Shown: piece after piece, positions 8,628-18,055 of the stretch | How the letters are laid out: the number at the start of each line of letters is the position of its first letter | Numbering within the stretch: the stretch's first letter is position 1 | Assembly (NCBI RefSeq): GCF_001467625.1 | Contig: NZ_LNYB01000016.1 | Location: forward strand, 17,265 to 81,264 | DNA from: Legionella feeleii | GTDB taxonomy: Bacteria; Pseudomonadota; Gammaproteobacteria; Legionellales; Legionellaceae | Length of the DNA: 64,000 nt | Reading direction: 5' to 3' | The notes under the pieces: generated by a model | Databases searched by the model: none | Told to the model about the DNA's origin: nothing | What the model saw: the letters and a program-made list of their open reading frames with translations, nothing else | Translations under genes and position numbers: made by a program

Positions 8628-10325
8628 ATGCGTAAAATAACAACACTCCTGTTTTGCCTCTTATATTCGTTTTCTCTTTATGCTTCTTGGGAGCCTCGTA
8701 TTGAACAAGTAAAGCACAATTTTGTTCCTGAATTGAGTAACCAGGTATTTCGTGATCAAATTATTAAATTGATTCGGGCATCAGCAATCGCGCAAAACAC
8801 TGCACAATCTAAACTGAATGATTTGGATGCTACATGGAGTAACCCTTACCAAAAAATGGATTGGAGTGTAAAAATCACTGTCTACCATCAAGGAAAACCG
8901 GTGGGTAAGGGGTGTGCCAATGGAGCGCGGTTAACGGATACTTTAAAAAAAGCGACGGCTTTGGCGCTGGATCTCCACGCTGCTGATCAATTAACACCAG
9001 AACAGCTTAAGCAATACCGTTTTAAAGTTGATTTTGATTATTATCCAGCGAAAATTTATTCCTTTATCGAATACAATGAGCAGGGACTCGAGTTGGTTGG
9101 CAGCCGTGTTGCAGTTAGAAGGGTAGATACCAAAGCAGTTGCGCAGCAAATAAAAAACAGTGAACATTATTTGTTAGAAACGATGCATCCGCAATTGCAT
9201 GGGTTCTTTAAGTTTTATGATGCACGTGACGACAAACAAGAAAGTTTATTACGAACTATTTATTCCTCATCCAGTTTATATACGCTATTGAAACTTTATG
9301 CTTTAAACAGAAATCCACAGCTACAGCAGAAATTTAAATCCATCGCCGATTTTATTCTATCAAATCAGGTAACGGAGGGGCCTAATGCTGGTGGTTTTTA
9401 TTATGGTTTTGATCCCAATACAAATCAGAAAACCTGTGTAGTTGTAGTGGGAACGACTTCGAAAACCATTTTTACTTTGTTAGAACTTGCCCGGCTCTAC
9501 AAGGATGACCCGAAGTATTTACAGTCAGCCAGAAAAGCAGGGGATTGGTTGTTGACGATGGTAGAGCAGGATGGCAGGGTAAAACCTATTGCTCGCTGTG
9601 ATCACGGAGGTTGGCAATATAATGAAAAGCAATCATTTCTGTATTCTGGGCAAGTCTTATCTGCGTTATCGAGACTTTACGCAGTGACACAAGATAAACG
9701 TTACTATGAGGGAGCAGCCAGGATTGCCAATCGTTTTGTCGATTTGGTGAATACACAAGGCCCTTTAGTCGGTGATAATTATCGCCCGGCAAATTCTATC
9801 TCTACAAGTTGGGTGATGATGTCTTTGATTGATTTTGCCAAGATAGATAATGCCCCTGTTTACCGGGATACGATCCAACGTGTTGGCAGCAAAATTCTAT
9901 CTCGCCAGATTATTAATAGGGATGATCTCTATAATAACGGCCGCTATCTCGATGCTATGTCGGCGAGTGGTAATGGCTGGATTAATGAAGTCATGGGTGT
10001 GTTTTACGAATTTTGTAACGCAAACCATTTGGCGAATTGCCAACAGTATAAACAGGCTATTATTTTATCAAGTCGTTGGTTATTGCAAAATGCGTACACC
10101 AAGGAAAACACTTACAATGTCAAAAATCCTGCCCGAGCGATAGGAGGCTTTATTACCAACTTTAGAACACAAACAGTTCGTACTGATGCGGTTTGTCACG
10201 GGGTTAATAGCCTAATCAGCTTATTGGCAATTGTAGGGCCGCAAGAGCAGGTTTTACTGGAATTGCCTGAGCGGCCGTTGTCGGAAGTGTTGCCTTTATT
10301 GCGTAATGGCAATGGATTTATGTAA
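8628..10325 (+). CDS. Secreted alpha-helical protein of unknown function (six-hairpin/cyclase-like fold likely)
   Basis: A 565-residue exported protein. The ATG at 8628 is preceded by AGGAAG and begins a signal peptide (MRKITTLLFCLLYSFSLYA, then SW); an upstream in-frame start at 8565 would bury it. Residues ~40-190 contain a small alpha/beta part with a GKPVGKGCANGARL segment, resembling the AMMECR1-like region seen in other proteins. Residues ~190-560 are repeated helix pairs with aromatic and Gly-rich turns (GGFYYGFD, CDHGGWQYNEKQ, SASGNGWINEVMG), as in alpha/alpha toroid enzymes such as six-hairpin glycosidases. I do not recognise a specific family and assign no reaction. The final place (periplasm, or outside via type II secretion) cannot be told. 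Confidence 0.75.
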   Translation: MRKITTLLFCLLYSFSLYASWEPRIEQVKHNFVPELSNQVFRDQIIKLIRASAIAQNTAQSKLNDLDATWSNPYQKMDWSVKITVYHQGKPVGKGCANGARLTDTLKKATALALDLHAADQLTPEQLKQYRFKVDFDYYPAKIYSFIEYNEQGLELVGSRVAVRRVDTKAVAQQIKNSEHYLLETMHPQLHGFFKFYDARDDKQESLLRTIYSSSSLYTLLKLYALNRNPQLQQKFKSIADFILSNQVTEGPNAGGFYYGFDPNTNQKTCVVVVGTTSKTIFTLLELARLYKDDPKYLQSARKAGDWLLTMVEQDGRVKPIARCDHGGWQYNEKQSFLYSGQVLSALSRLYAVTQDKRYYEGAARIANRFVDLVNTQGPLVGDNYRPANSISTSWVMMSLIDFAKIDNAPVYRDTIQRVGSKILSRQIINRDDLYNNGRYLDAMSASGNGWINEVMGVFYEFCNANHLANCQQYKQAIILSSRWLLQNAYTKENTYNVKNPARAIGGFITNFRTQTVRTDAVCHGVNSLISLLAIVGPQEQVLLELPERPLSEVLPLLRNGNGFM

Positions 10326-10387
10326 CTACGGAATTATTGATCCGGTGGCGCGAGTCAGTATTCACGCGGTATGTTAGGATAAAAACG

Positions 10388-10412
10388 GAGGCCGCTTTAA
10401 TAAAGCGGCTCC
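10388..10412 (-). terminator. Terminator of ybdK
   Basis: GCCGCTTT (10391-10398) and AAAGCGGC (10402-10409) form a perfect 8-bp stem with a 3-base loop that includes the ybdK stop codon. On the minus strand a TTTTT run follows about five bases later. Confidence 0.5.
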
Positions 10413-11605
10413 TGCTGTAAAAATTCATTGACATTGTGTTTGACGACTTCCTTAAAGCAATTAGTCTGTGCAAACACGTTTCTTTGCCGTTCAGAACTGG
10501 TGCCACGAGTTAAAATGGTTTGCAAGGTTGAAAAATAATGCTGGTAATTAAGTTGTTTAATATAAGGTTGTAGTTTTTCAACCCATTCTTCCAAGTCATT
10601 TCTCATTAACTTTATTTTGCCATCGGTGTTCATGACCAACTCGGCATCCAAACCATATCGAATAGCTCGCCATTTATTTTCCCGTGATAGCCAGTAGGGT
10701 GGATAGGCCACTGATTCAAGCCAACTGCCATTATCACTAAACCAGTGAGCGAGAGTATGGATAAAGGCAACAATTGCAAGCGTTTCAGACAGCGTGGCTG
10801 CGCCATCGCAAACTCGAATTTCCAGTGTGCCAAAACCAGGACTTGGTCGCAGATCCCACCATAAATCTTTCAGTGATTTTATCGATCCACAGGATTTTAG
10901 TGTCTTGTAAAGATGTTCGAAATCTTGCCATTTTCGCACCTGATAAGGTTGTCCAGCCGTTGGTAATGATTCATAAGTAGTCGGTCGGCAAGATGATAAT
11001 CCGGTATCAATCCCTTGCCAAAAAGGGGAGCTTGAAGATAGTGCCAGCAAATGAGGTAAAAAATACATAAAAAAATTATTAAAACGAATGCAATCTTCGC
11101 CACTGGACATACCCAAATGGACGTGTAAACCAAAAACACTCATGCGGCGGGTAAGCCACTGGTTGCGATCGATTAACTCTTGATAGCGAGCAGTCGGAGA
11201 AATTATCCAGTCGGAATATTTGGAAAAAGGATGGGAGCCTGTGGTTGCAAGCAACAGGTTTAGTTCTTTTGTGACAGTTTGTAAGTCAGTTAATGTTTGG
11301 TAGAGATCCTCTTCAACGTGCTGTACGGAATGGCATTTATCCGTGTTAATTTCGATGGTGCTTAGATAAAATTCCGGTTTCACTTTTTCTAGAGGTGTAG
11401 TGGCTTCTAATAGCTCTTCTGCACGTGAGCATAAATTATAATCAGTGGCGTCAATGAGTTGTAATTCAACTTCTACTCCTAAAGTAAGAATACCATTGCT
11501 GCGAAAATAAATTTCGTTTTCTTCCGACGAGGCTAATGTGGTTGGTGAAGCAGGAATTTCGAATTCGGGAAATGTTAATAAGGATTCATAGCGTTGATTT
11601 TTCAT
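10397..11605 (-). CDS. ybdK: Carboxylate-amine ligase of the YbdK/glutamate-cysteine ligase type 2 family
   Basis: A 402-residue cytosolic ATP-dependent ligase of the GCS2 superfamily. The family signature starts near residue 40 (LTLGVEVELQLID, the ATP/metal-binding beta strand). It continues with ATTGSHPFSKYSD, VFGLHVHLGM (metal-binding HVH) and PSPGFGTLEIRVCDGA, all typical of YbdK proteins. YbdK of E. coli has weak glutamate-cysteine ligase activity and its true substrate is unsettled, so no pathway is assigned here. About 30 extra residues precede the usual start. It is divergent from a MarR-family gene 265 bases away, so regulation by that protein is possible. Confidence 0.88.
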   Translation of the reverse strand: MKNQRYESLLTFPEFEIPASPTTLASSEENEIYFRSNGILTLGVEVELQLIDATDYNLCSRAEELLEATTPLEKVKPEFYLSTIEINTDKCHSVQHVEEDLYQTLTDLQTVTKELNLLLATTGSHPFSKYSDWIISPTARYQELIDRNQWLTRRMSVFGLHVHLGMSSGEDCIRFNNFFMYFLPHLLALSSSSPFWQGIDTGLSSCRPTTYESLPTAGQPYQVRKWQDFEHLYKTLKSCGSIKSLKDLWWDLRPSPGFGTLEIRVCDGAATLSETLAIVAFIHTLAHWFSDNGSWLESVAYPPYWLSRENKWRAIRYGLDAELVMNTDGKIKLMRNDLEEWVEKLQPYIKQLNYQHYFSTLQTILTRGTSSERQRNVFAQTNCFKEVVKHNVNEFLQQEPLY

Positions 11606-11802
11606 CAGTTAATCCTTCTTTTTATTATTATTAATTATTTTGATTTAAAACAACCAGGTATCATGAATTTTTCAATTCAGATTTGTTAGGGACAACTAGT
11701 CTGTCCTTACTATATTTACAAAGGCTCCTACAGTTGTATGGAATAGTTGAGTACAATAGATGTTCTATTAAAAATCTATAACTGTTGAAATAATTGGTAC
11801 AC

Positions 11803-11828
11803 AAACTATTTTTTCATACTAATAGTTT
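11803..11828. promoter_or_regulatory. Candidate MarR operator in the ybdK/marR gap
   Basis: AAACTATT (11803-11810) and AATAGTTT (11821-11828) are perfect inverted half-sites separated by 10 bases, ending 42 bases before the MarR-family start codon. MarR proteins commonly bind palindromes in their own divergent promoter regions; binding here is inferred from position and symmetry only. Confidence 0.35.
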
Positions 11829-11870
11829 AGGCGACTCATTTCAACCCTGGGCGAGTTAGAAGACTTATTC

Positions 11871-12347
11871 ATGAACAATTTTGATAATAATGCATTAGAA
11901 AAAATTCAGGTCGATGCACAATCTGAGCAGCGATCAAAAATGATCATGCTTGCCTTGCGTAAAGTGATGCAACAGATGGATCATCACTCCAGACGTTTAA
12001 ATAAATGTTATGGGCTTACTGTACCTCAAATTATATGTTTGTATGAGATTTATGAAACAGGCATCATGACGCTTTCAGTTCTGTCAAAGCGAGTTTATTT
12101 ATCTACCAGTACTTTGGTGGGTGTTATCGATCGCCTGGAAGAAAAGGGTTTTGTTAATCGCACCAGAGATTCGAAGGATCGCCGTATTATTTTTATCGAC
12201 ATCACCAATAAAGGAAAAGAATTTGTTTGTTCTTCCCCCTATCTTCTCCATAATCGCTTGAATGAAAATTTACAGACTTTAGCCAAGGAGGAGCAAATAG
12301 CACTGGCTAATTCTGTGGATTTATTAGTTAATATATTGAAAGAATAA
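11871..12347 (+). CDS. MarR-family transcriptional regulator
   Basis: A 158-residue winged helix-turn-helix protein. The recognition region reads LSKRVYLSTSTLVGVIDRLEEKGFVNRTRDSKDRR, of which TLVGVIDRLEEKG is the recognition helix and the R-D-x-x-D-R-R wing is the family hallmark. Hydrophobic helices on both sides would form the dimer. MarR proteins are usually repressors released by small ligands or oxidation. It is divergent from ybdK with a candidate palindromic operator between them; ybdK is therefore the most likely target besides itself. Confidence 0.9.
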   Translation: MNNFDNNALEKIQVDAQSEQRSKMIMLALRKVMQQMDHHSRRLNKCYGLTVPQIICLYEIYETGIMTLSVLSKRVYLSTSTLVGVIDRLEEKGFVNRTRDSKDRRIIFIDITNKGKEFVCSSPYLLHNRLNENLQTLAKEEQIALANSVDLLVNILKE

Positions 12348-12413
12348 TAAGTATGGACTTAGGCTAGGGTAATCAAAATCCATCTCATCTCTTTACTGAA
12401 TAAACAGCATTGG

Positions 12414-14591
12414 TTAACTTAAAGAAGCGATGTAAACTAATGACTCAAATTGATTTGCAGATAATGGTTCACTAAATAGAAATCCTTGTCCATAATGACA
12501 TCCATTGTCTATAAGGAATTTTAATTGACTCTCTGTGGTGATTCCTTCAGCGATGATTTTTTTTTGTAGTTTTTTTGCCAGCTGGATAATTACTTCAATA
12601 ATGATTGCAGAATTACTTTCATTCTCAATATTCATAACAAATGATTTATCAATCTTTAAGGTGCTAATCGGTAAGTTTTTCAAACGGGTTAACGAGGAAT
12701 GCCCTGTGCCAAAATCATCAAGAGCCAAGTTGAGGCCATTTTTCTCTAAAGCGATTATATTTTTTTCAACACCCACTCGATTTTCTAATAAAGCAGTTTC
12801 GGTCAATTCCAAAGTGAGTATATTTGGATTAATGTGATGTTTTCTTAAAGTAGACTTTATTTGCCGTATAAAATTGGAATTGGACAATTGAGCCGGAGAT
12901 AAGTTGATCGAAAATTGCAGGGGCTTTTGATATTTATCATTCCAAATTTCAATTTGCTTACAAGCATTTTCTAATACCCAGTTACCTAGAGGAATCATCA
13001 TTCCCAATTTTTCTGCAATACTAATAAAGTCTTGAGGGATAATTTTTCCCAAGAGCTTATTTTTCCAACGCAAAAGCACTTCACCACCAATGACTTGCCT
13101 GGTCAGTAAATGATAGATAGGTTGATAGCTTAGATAGAATTCATTTTTCTTAAGGGCAGCGCGTAACTGAGTTGCTATATCCAACTCATGTGAATATATT
13201 TTTGATAAATTTTTTGTATAGAATGTATAGGTATTTTTACCTGATGTTTTAGCGCGATACATCGCAGTATCAGCATTTTTTAATAAATCATGATACGTAG
13301 TGCCATCTGATGGATAGATAGCAATACCAATACTGGCTCCAGTATAAAGTAGTTTGCCCTTAATACGGAATGGTTTATTCAAGATAGTAATTAATTTGTG
13401 TGCTACCAGATTAGCATCATTTTGTGAATTAATTTCTGTAAGGATGATCCCAAATTCGTCGCCACCTAATCGGGCACAATAATCACTCATTCGTATGGAT
13501 TTTTTTAAGCGCATGGAAACTGCTTTAATTAACGCATCTCCCACATCATGTCCTATCGAATCATTAACGGATTTAAAGTTGTCTAAGTCTAAATATAAAA
13601 GAGTAAATTTATGATTATAGCGTTTAGCATTTTCTATCATTTTATTGGTGGTTTCTTCAAACGCCCGCCTATTCAGTAAAAAAGTGAGAGGATCGTAGGT
13701 GGATAGCTGTTCAAATTTCTCTTTCTGTTGTTGTAATTCTTTTTGACTTTCAAGCGCGAAATCATAACTAGAAAGATAACTTAATATCAATGCGAAAAAG
13801 GGGATTAAATAGATTAATAATTGTATTAATAGCGCACTAAGATAAACGGTATCATAAATATGCGTTGAACCAAAGATCATATAGCAAGATATAACAATTT
13901 GAGCGACCGCAATATAAAAAATAGAATGAGTTAATATGGAGAATTTTTTCTTAATTAGCCGGGGATAAATAGCGAATATCAAATACACGTATAGACATAA
14001 ATTGATTATACCAAATGGGTGTATAATGGTGTTTTCTGAATAGACAATTTGAGGCAGTTTTTCTACTTTTTTAAGCCAATGCATACAGTAATAATTACTG
14101 GCAAGAATAAATAGGCTTGTTAAAATTAATAAACTTAATACTAAATACCGTTGCTTTAATTTTTTTAGTAAGCAACCGCTTAAGCCAACTATTAACAGTA
14201 TTCCCGCGAAAATAGTTGACAGAACCCAAACATAGGCATGTAAATTTTCAACGCTTTTACTTAATGGGGATGCCCATTCGTTAGCCAGGGTAAATGCAGT
14301 ATTGAAGTAGGCTGCAAATAAATAAGCGAAGCCTAGACTGAGCGCTACATTATCTTTTGTTAATTTATAATGGGTGAATGCAAGTAAGGTGATTATGGTC
14401 GCAATAATTGAAATAGACCAATAATAGAGAGCATGATAAATAATGATTGATTTACTCGACCAGTCAGGAACTGCTAATTTAAAGCCAAATAGTATCCCCA
14501 ATGTCGGTAATATAATCACCATTACAATAAAGATTACAAACAGTTTAGGCATTGTTATTAATATGCCATTGCTATATGAATTCTTAGTCAT
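12414..14591 (-). CDS. Membrane GGDEF-EAL protein (c-di-GMP synthesis/breakdown), MASE4-like sensor
   Basis: A 725-residue inner-membrane protein. About residues 1-275 hold eight or so membrane segments resembling the MASE4 sensor domain, followed by a short coiled linker (LESQKELQQQKEKFEQL). The GGDEF domain has an intact ARLGGDEFG motif near 376 with DLDNFKSVNDSIGHDVGD. The EAL domain has EVLLRW near 500 in place of EALLRW, an intact DDFGTGHSS, KIDKSFV and AEGITTESQ. The metal-binding residues of both halves appear present, so cyclase and phosphodiesterase activity are both possible. It is a single-gene unit on the minus strand, convergent with marR. Confidence 0.92.
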   Translation of the reverse strand: MTKNSYSNGILITMPKLFVIFIVMVIILPTLGILFGFKLAVPDWSSKSIIIYHALYYWSISIIATIITLLAFTHYKLTKDNVALSLGFAYLFAAYFNTAFTLANEWASPLSKSVENLHAYVWVLSTIFAGILLIVGLSGCLLKKLKQRYLVLSLLILTSLFILASNYYCMHWLKKVEKLPQIVYSENTIIHPFGIINLCLYVYLIFAIYPRLIKKKFSILTHSIFYIAVAQIVISCYMIFGSTHIYDTVYLSALLIQLLIYLIPFFALILSYLSSYDFALESQKELQQQKEKFEQLSTYDPLTFLLNRRAFEETTNKMIENAKRYNHKFTLLYLDLDNFKSVNDSIGHDVGDALIKAVSMRLKKSIRMSDYCARLGGDEFGIILTEINSQNDANLVAHKLITILNKPFRIKGKLLYTGASIGIAIYPSDGTTYHDLLKNADTAMYRAKTSGKNTYTFYTKNLSKIYSHELDIATQLRAALKKNEFYLSYQPIYHLLTRQVIGGEVLLRWKNKLLGKIIPQDFISIAEKLGMMIPLGNWVLENACKQIEIWNDKYQKPLQFSINLSPAQLSNSNFIRQIKSTLRKHHINPNILTLELTETALLENRVGVEKNIIALEKNGLNLALDDFGTGHSSLTRLKNLPISTLKIDKSFVMNIENESNSAIIIEVIIQLAKKLQKKIIAEGITTESQLKFLIDNGCHYGQGFLFSEPLSANQFESLVYIASLS

Positions 14592-14802
14592 CCAATAACT
14601 CGAATATATCCATACCTACGTGTTTATCAAATTATTAAAATGATATTTAAATATAGATAATACTGCTATCTAAAACAACGCCTATTACACCGGCAATCAT
14701 TTTTTAGTCAGATATGTATAATATTTGATTAGTCGGGGGCTATCCTTTCCCTTTCTCGTATTCATAGATTTTCCAGATGCTAATTTGATGTGGAAGCACG
14801 GC

Positions 14803-17800
14803 TTACTCAGTAGATGACAGGGCTAAGTGGCCAGTATAGTCCCATTGTACCCAATGACCGCTAGCCAGGTAATAGAGCCCACATTTAATCGGTTCGCTTC
14901 TTAGTGCGGCCAAAAGACGAGCATACTCATTCACTTGTTGTTGGTGATTTTTTTGGGCTTCTATTTGTTCACTGCCAGTTTTGAAATCAATGATCCAACG
15001 ACATCCTTGAGCGATAAAGGTTCTGTCAATAATTCTGGTGCTAACCGTTCCTTGCTCGCTAACCAGTAATTCGTATTCATTTTTTTCTTCTGCATGAGGT
15101 TGTATTAACCATTGGCCAATTGGATCTTTAAACAAATGGGCTATTTGTTGTTGTAGCATTGCATAAACGCTGTCTTGTTCTGTCTTATCCAAACCTAGAC
15201 TTTTAAGTTGATTCATGACAAGTGGCCAAGGTAGATTTTCACTGGTGCCGGGGTGGTGATCACAAATCCATTGCAACAATTCATGCGCCACTATTCCCAG
15301 TTGGCGTGCATTACTATCTGCTGGCAAAAGAGTCGTTGCCGGTGTTTTGGAGAAAGACATCGACGGTAAGTCCGCATAGAAGGATAAAGGCAGTCGATAA
15401 AGTTCGGGTAATTTTTCGGAAGGCATAATCGCTTGCAATCTTTCTTCCTGAGTAAGAAATTCTTCGTGTTTTAAAAAGCTGCGAAAAGTTCCCTGGCTTT
15501 CTTTTTCACTACTATCAAAGAGGAAAAGTCTTTTTTTAGCACGTGTCACCGCAACATAAAGTAAACGCTGTAATTCATAACTATTTTTTTCGCTATCCAG
15601 TTTACCGAGATAATCATAAAGTAAGCACTGTTCTCGATGCGCCGCTTTTACAGGAGAAACAAGCAATAGTTCGCCATGTTTTTTACTGGGTAATTTTAAC
15701 CAGCGTAATAAAGGGTTATCTTGGTTTCTTGCTTTAGAGCTTAAGCCGGGCAAAATAACGCAATCAAATTCCAGTCCTTTGGATTTATGAATCGTCATCA
15801 CATGTAAACGGGAAGGACTGGTACGTTGTGAATACAAGCGATTAAATTCGTTGTTAAAATAATCCCACTCAGGTAATTGACCGTTGGGAGTACATCGATC
15901 AATCAAGAGCCAGAATTGCTCCAGGTCGGCTTGCTCGGTGGCAGTTAAAATTTTATCACCATGGAGTTGTCGGAAAGACTGTGCTATCCAGCCAGAGAAT
16001 GATTGTTGATGGCGACAAGCTAAGGCCTCTTGCAACACGGTATAAACAAAACGAGCCCGTGTACGTCCTTCTTCACTAAGGCTAACGATGTTGTCTAACT
16101 GCGACAACGCATGATAAATGGATTTTTTCTTATCAAAATTGGCTAGCAAATGAAGATCAGCCAAAGATAATCCAGCACAGGGACTTCTCAGTAATGCCAG
16201 CCAGGCTAGCCGATTCGCTGGTCTGAGCAAGGCTTGGGTTAATGACCAAAGGTCGCGGAGATGTGGAAGCCTGGCTAATAGTTCAATCTCTACACCCTGA
16301 AAGCTAATTTGTTGTTCGCGCAATAGCTGCATGATATCAGTGAGTTGGTTACGTGAGCGCACCAGAATGGCAATGTCACTGTTGGGATTGGCCTCCAATT
16401 CTGCAACAACGCATTTAATTAAAGCTTGGGCTTCTTGCTGGCGATCGGGAAATTGTTGGGCTATGACGTAGCTGTTTCCATCAGCAGGCAGAACATTTGT
16501 TGATGGATGGAAGGAAACAGCACCCGACTCCATATCATCGAGTTGGGGAAAAATAGTACGGAATTGGTGATTGACCCAATCTACCAGGGTTGCGGTAGAG
16601 CGAAAATTACAACACAATTCCAAGGGTGTTAATTGGACAGGGCCTATTCCCTGTTGTTTTGCTTTAAGAAAAAGTCCCACTTCTGCTTGGCGAAAACGGT
16701 AAATGGATTGCATGGGATCACCCACCACAAAGAGAGTTTTACCATCATCAGGCTGCCAACCGCAGACTAATTTCGTCAGCAATTGAAACTGCTGAATTGA
16801 AGTATCCTGAAATTCATCTACTAACAAATGGTGAATAGCGTTATCAAGAAAAAGTGTTAAATCTGTAGGATGTTCCTCATCACCGAGCGCAAGCAGGGCC
16901 TGCTGCGAAATGGCAGCAAAATCGACCTCATTTTGCTCACTGAAGATCAAATGTAAATGCCCGACTAATAAAGGAAGTAAAGTAAATAGCGCTTGCAAGA
17001 CCTCCCATTGTTCAGGGTCATAGTGAGGGGCGGGTAAGTGTTGTACTCGTAGTAAGGCGTCAAGAAAATCAGGGGCATCTTCTAGTTGGCTGAGTATTGC
17101 CTTACTATTTTCTTTTAGATGATTATAGAGGTCATCCTCGCAAATCCCGCGTTTTAGCCCGACATGGTGATCAAAACTTTTTCTTAAATGACCTTGAGAG
17201 GTTAAAATCAATGCAGCCAGATTGGCCACCAGGGTTCTATCTAATTGCGCGAAGCTATGCCAGTTACGAAGGGAGTAGCGGGGGGAGTCCGGGTTTGTTT
17301 CAAGACTGGCGAATTGACGAACAAGCTGGCATAAATCGTCCTGGCAATGGACAGGAGTGCTTTGTTTAAAACGAGTTAACTCGTGCTGTTCAATAAAGAG
17401 AAGCATTTGCTCATAGTTTGTTCGACTCTGAGCACGGGCAGAATATAAAGGGGTTAACCATTGATCTCGGTTAGCCAATAATTCACTCAATAATTCTAAA
17501 AATTTGTCTTGACGATTATCCAAATGCTGTAACAAACATTTTAAGGGTTGGTGTAAATTGATATCACTAAGTGCATGCGCGAAGCAGGCTCTTGCCGCAG
17601 CTTGATAATGGCGCTCCGGGTATTCACTGATTTGTGCATAGGGAACTTGTTTTTCTTGCAGAGGGATTGCCTGACAGAGAGTCTGGCATAATGAATCAAT
17701 AGTAATAATTCGTAAACGCCCTGGCTGTTGTAGAAGTTGCCAGCCTCGTTCTGCACAGCGATTGAGTGCTTCAGCAGCATAACTGTAGGTTTGTTGTTGG

Positions 17801-18048
17801 TGTGCAGAGGCAGGACAAAGACCGGAAGCAGCTTGCTGTAAAGCCAATATAATACGCTCTCGCATTTCACTGGCTGCTTTGCGCGTAAAGGTCAGAGCAA
17901 CTATTTGTTCAGGCTCGTTGACGTGCCCCAATAATCTTAAATAACGTTGAGTCAGTATTTCAGTTTTACCAGAACCTGCCGGTGCTTGTACAATAAAAGA
18001 CCGGCGAGGATCGGTAGCTTGTAGACGTTGTTGGCTATCCTTAAGCAT
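14803..18048 (-). CDS. AddA/RecB-type UvrD-family helicase-nuclease
   Basis: A 1081-residue DNA end-processing enzyme. Superfamily 1 helicase motifs are complete: Walker A APAGSGKTE near 20, motif Ia ALTFTRKAASEMRER, motif II DEFQDTS near 411, GDPMQSIYRFRQAE, TIHKSKGLEFD near 755 and YVAVTRAKKRL near 833. The C-terminal ~200 residues form a RecB-like nuclease with WIIDFKTGS near 1019. AddA normally works with AddB, which is not next to this gene. The gene starts 7 bases after the lysC-lysA stop and is probably co-transcribed with it. Domain order supports AddA more than RecB, but the partner is needed to be sure. Confidence 0.88.
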   Translation of the reverse strand: MLKDSQQRLQATDPRRSFIVQAPAGSGKTEILTQRYLRLLGHVNEPEQIVALTFTRKAASEMRERIILALQQAASGLCPASAHQQQTYSYAAEALNRCAERGWQLLQQPGRLRIITIDSLCQTLCQAIPLQEKQVPYAQISEYPERHYQAAARACFAHALSDINLHQPLKCLLQHLDNRQDKFLELLSELLANRDQWLTPLYSARAQSRTNYEQMLLFIEQHELTRFKQSTPVHCQDDLCQLVRQFASLETNPDSPRYSLRNWHSFAQLDRTLVANLAALILTSQGHLRKSFDHHVGLKRGICEDDLYNHLKENSKAILSQLEDAPDFLDALLRVQHLPAPHYDPEQWEVLQALFTLLPLLVGHLHLIFSEQNEVDFAAISQQALLALGDEEHPTDLTLFLDNAIHHLLVDEFQDTSIQQFQLLTKLVCGWQPDDGKTLFVVGDPMQSIYRFRQAEVGLFLKAKQQGIGPVQLTPLELCCNFRSTATLVDWVNHQFRTIFPQLDDMESGAVSFHPSTNVLPADGNSYVIAQQFPDRQQEAQALIKCVVAELEANPNSDIAILVRSRNQLTDIMQLLREQQISFQGVEIELLARLPHLRDLWSLTQALLRPANRLAWLALLRSPCAGLSLADLHLLANFDKKKSIYHALSQLDNIVSLSEEGRTRARFVYTVLQEALACRHQQSFSGWIAQSFRQLHGDKILTATEQADLEQFWLLIDRCTPNGQLPEWDYFNNEFNRLYSQRTSPSRLHVMTIHKSKGLEFDCVILPGLSSKARNQDNPLLRWLKLPSKKHGELLLVSPVKAAHREQCLLYDYLGKLDSEKNSYELQRLLYVAVTRAKKRLFLFDSSEKESQGTFRSFLKHEEFLTQEERLQAIMPSEKLPELYRLPLSFYADLPSMSFSKTPATTLLPADSNARQLGIVAHELLQWICDHHPGTSENLPWPLVMNQLKSLGLDKTEQDSVYAMLQQQIAHLFKDPIGQWLIQPHAEEKNEYELLVSEQGTVSTRIIDRTFIAQGCRWIIDFKTGSEQIEAQKNHQQQVNEYARLLAALRSEPIKCGLYYLASGHWVQWDYTGHLALSSTE

Positions 18049-18055
18049 GTGAGTA

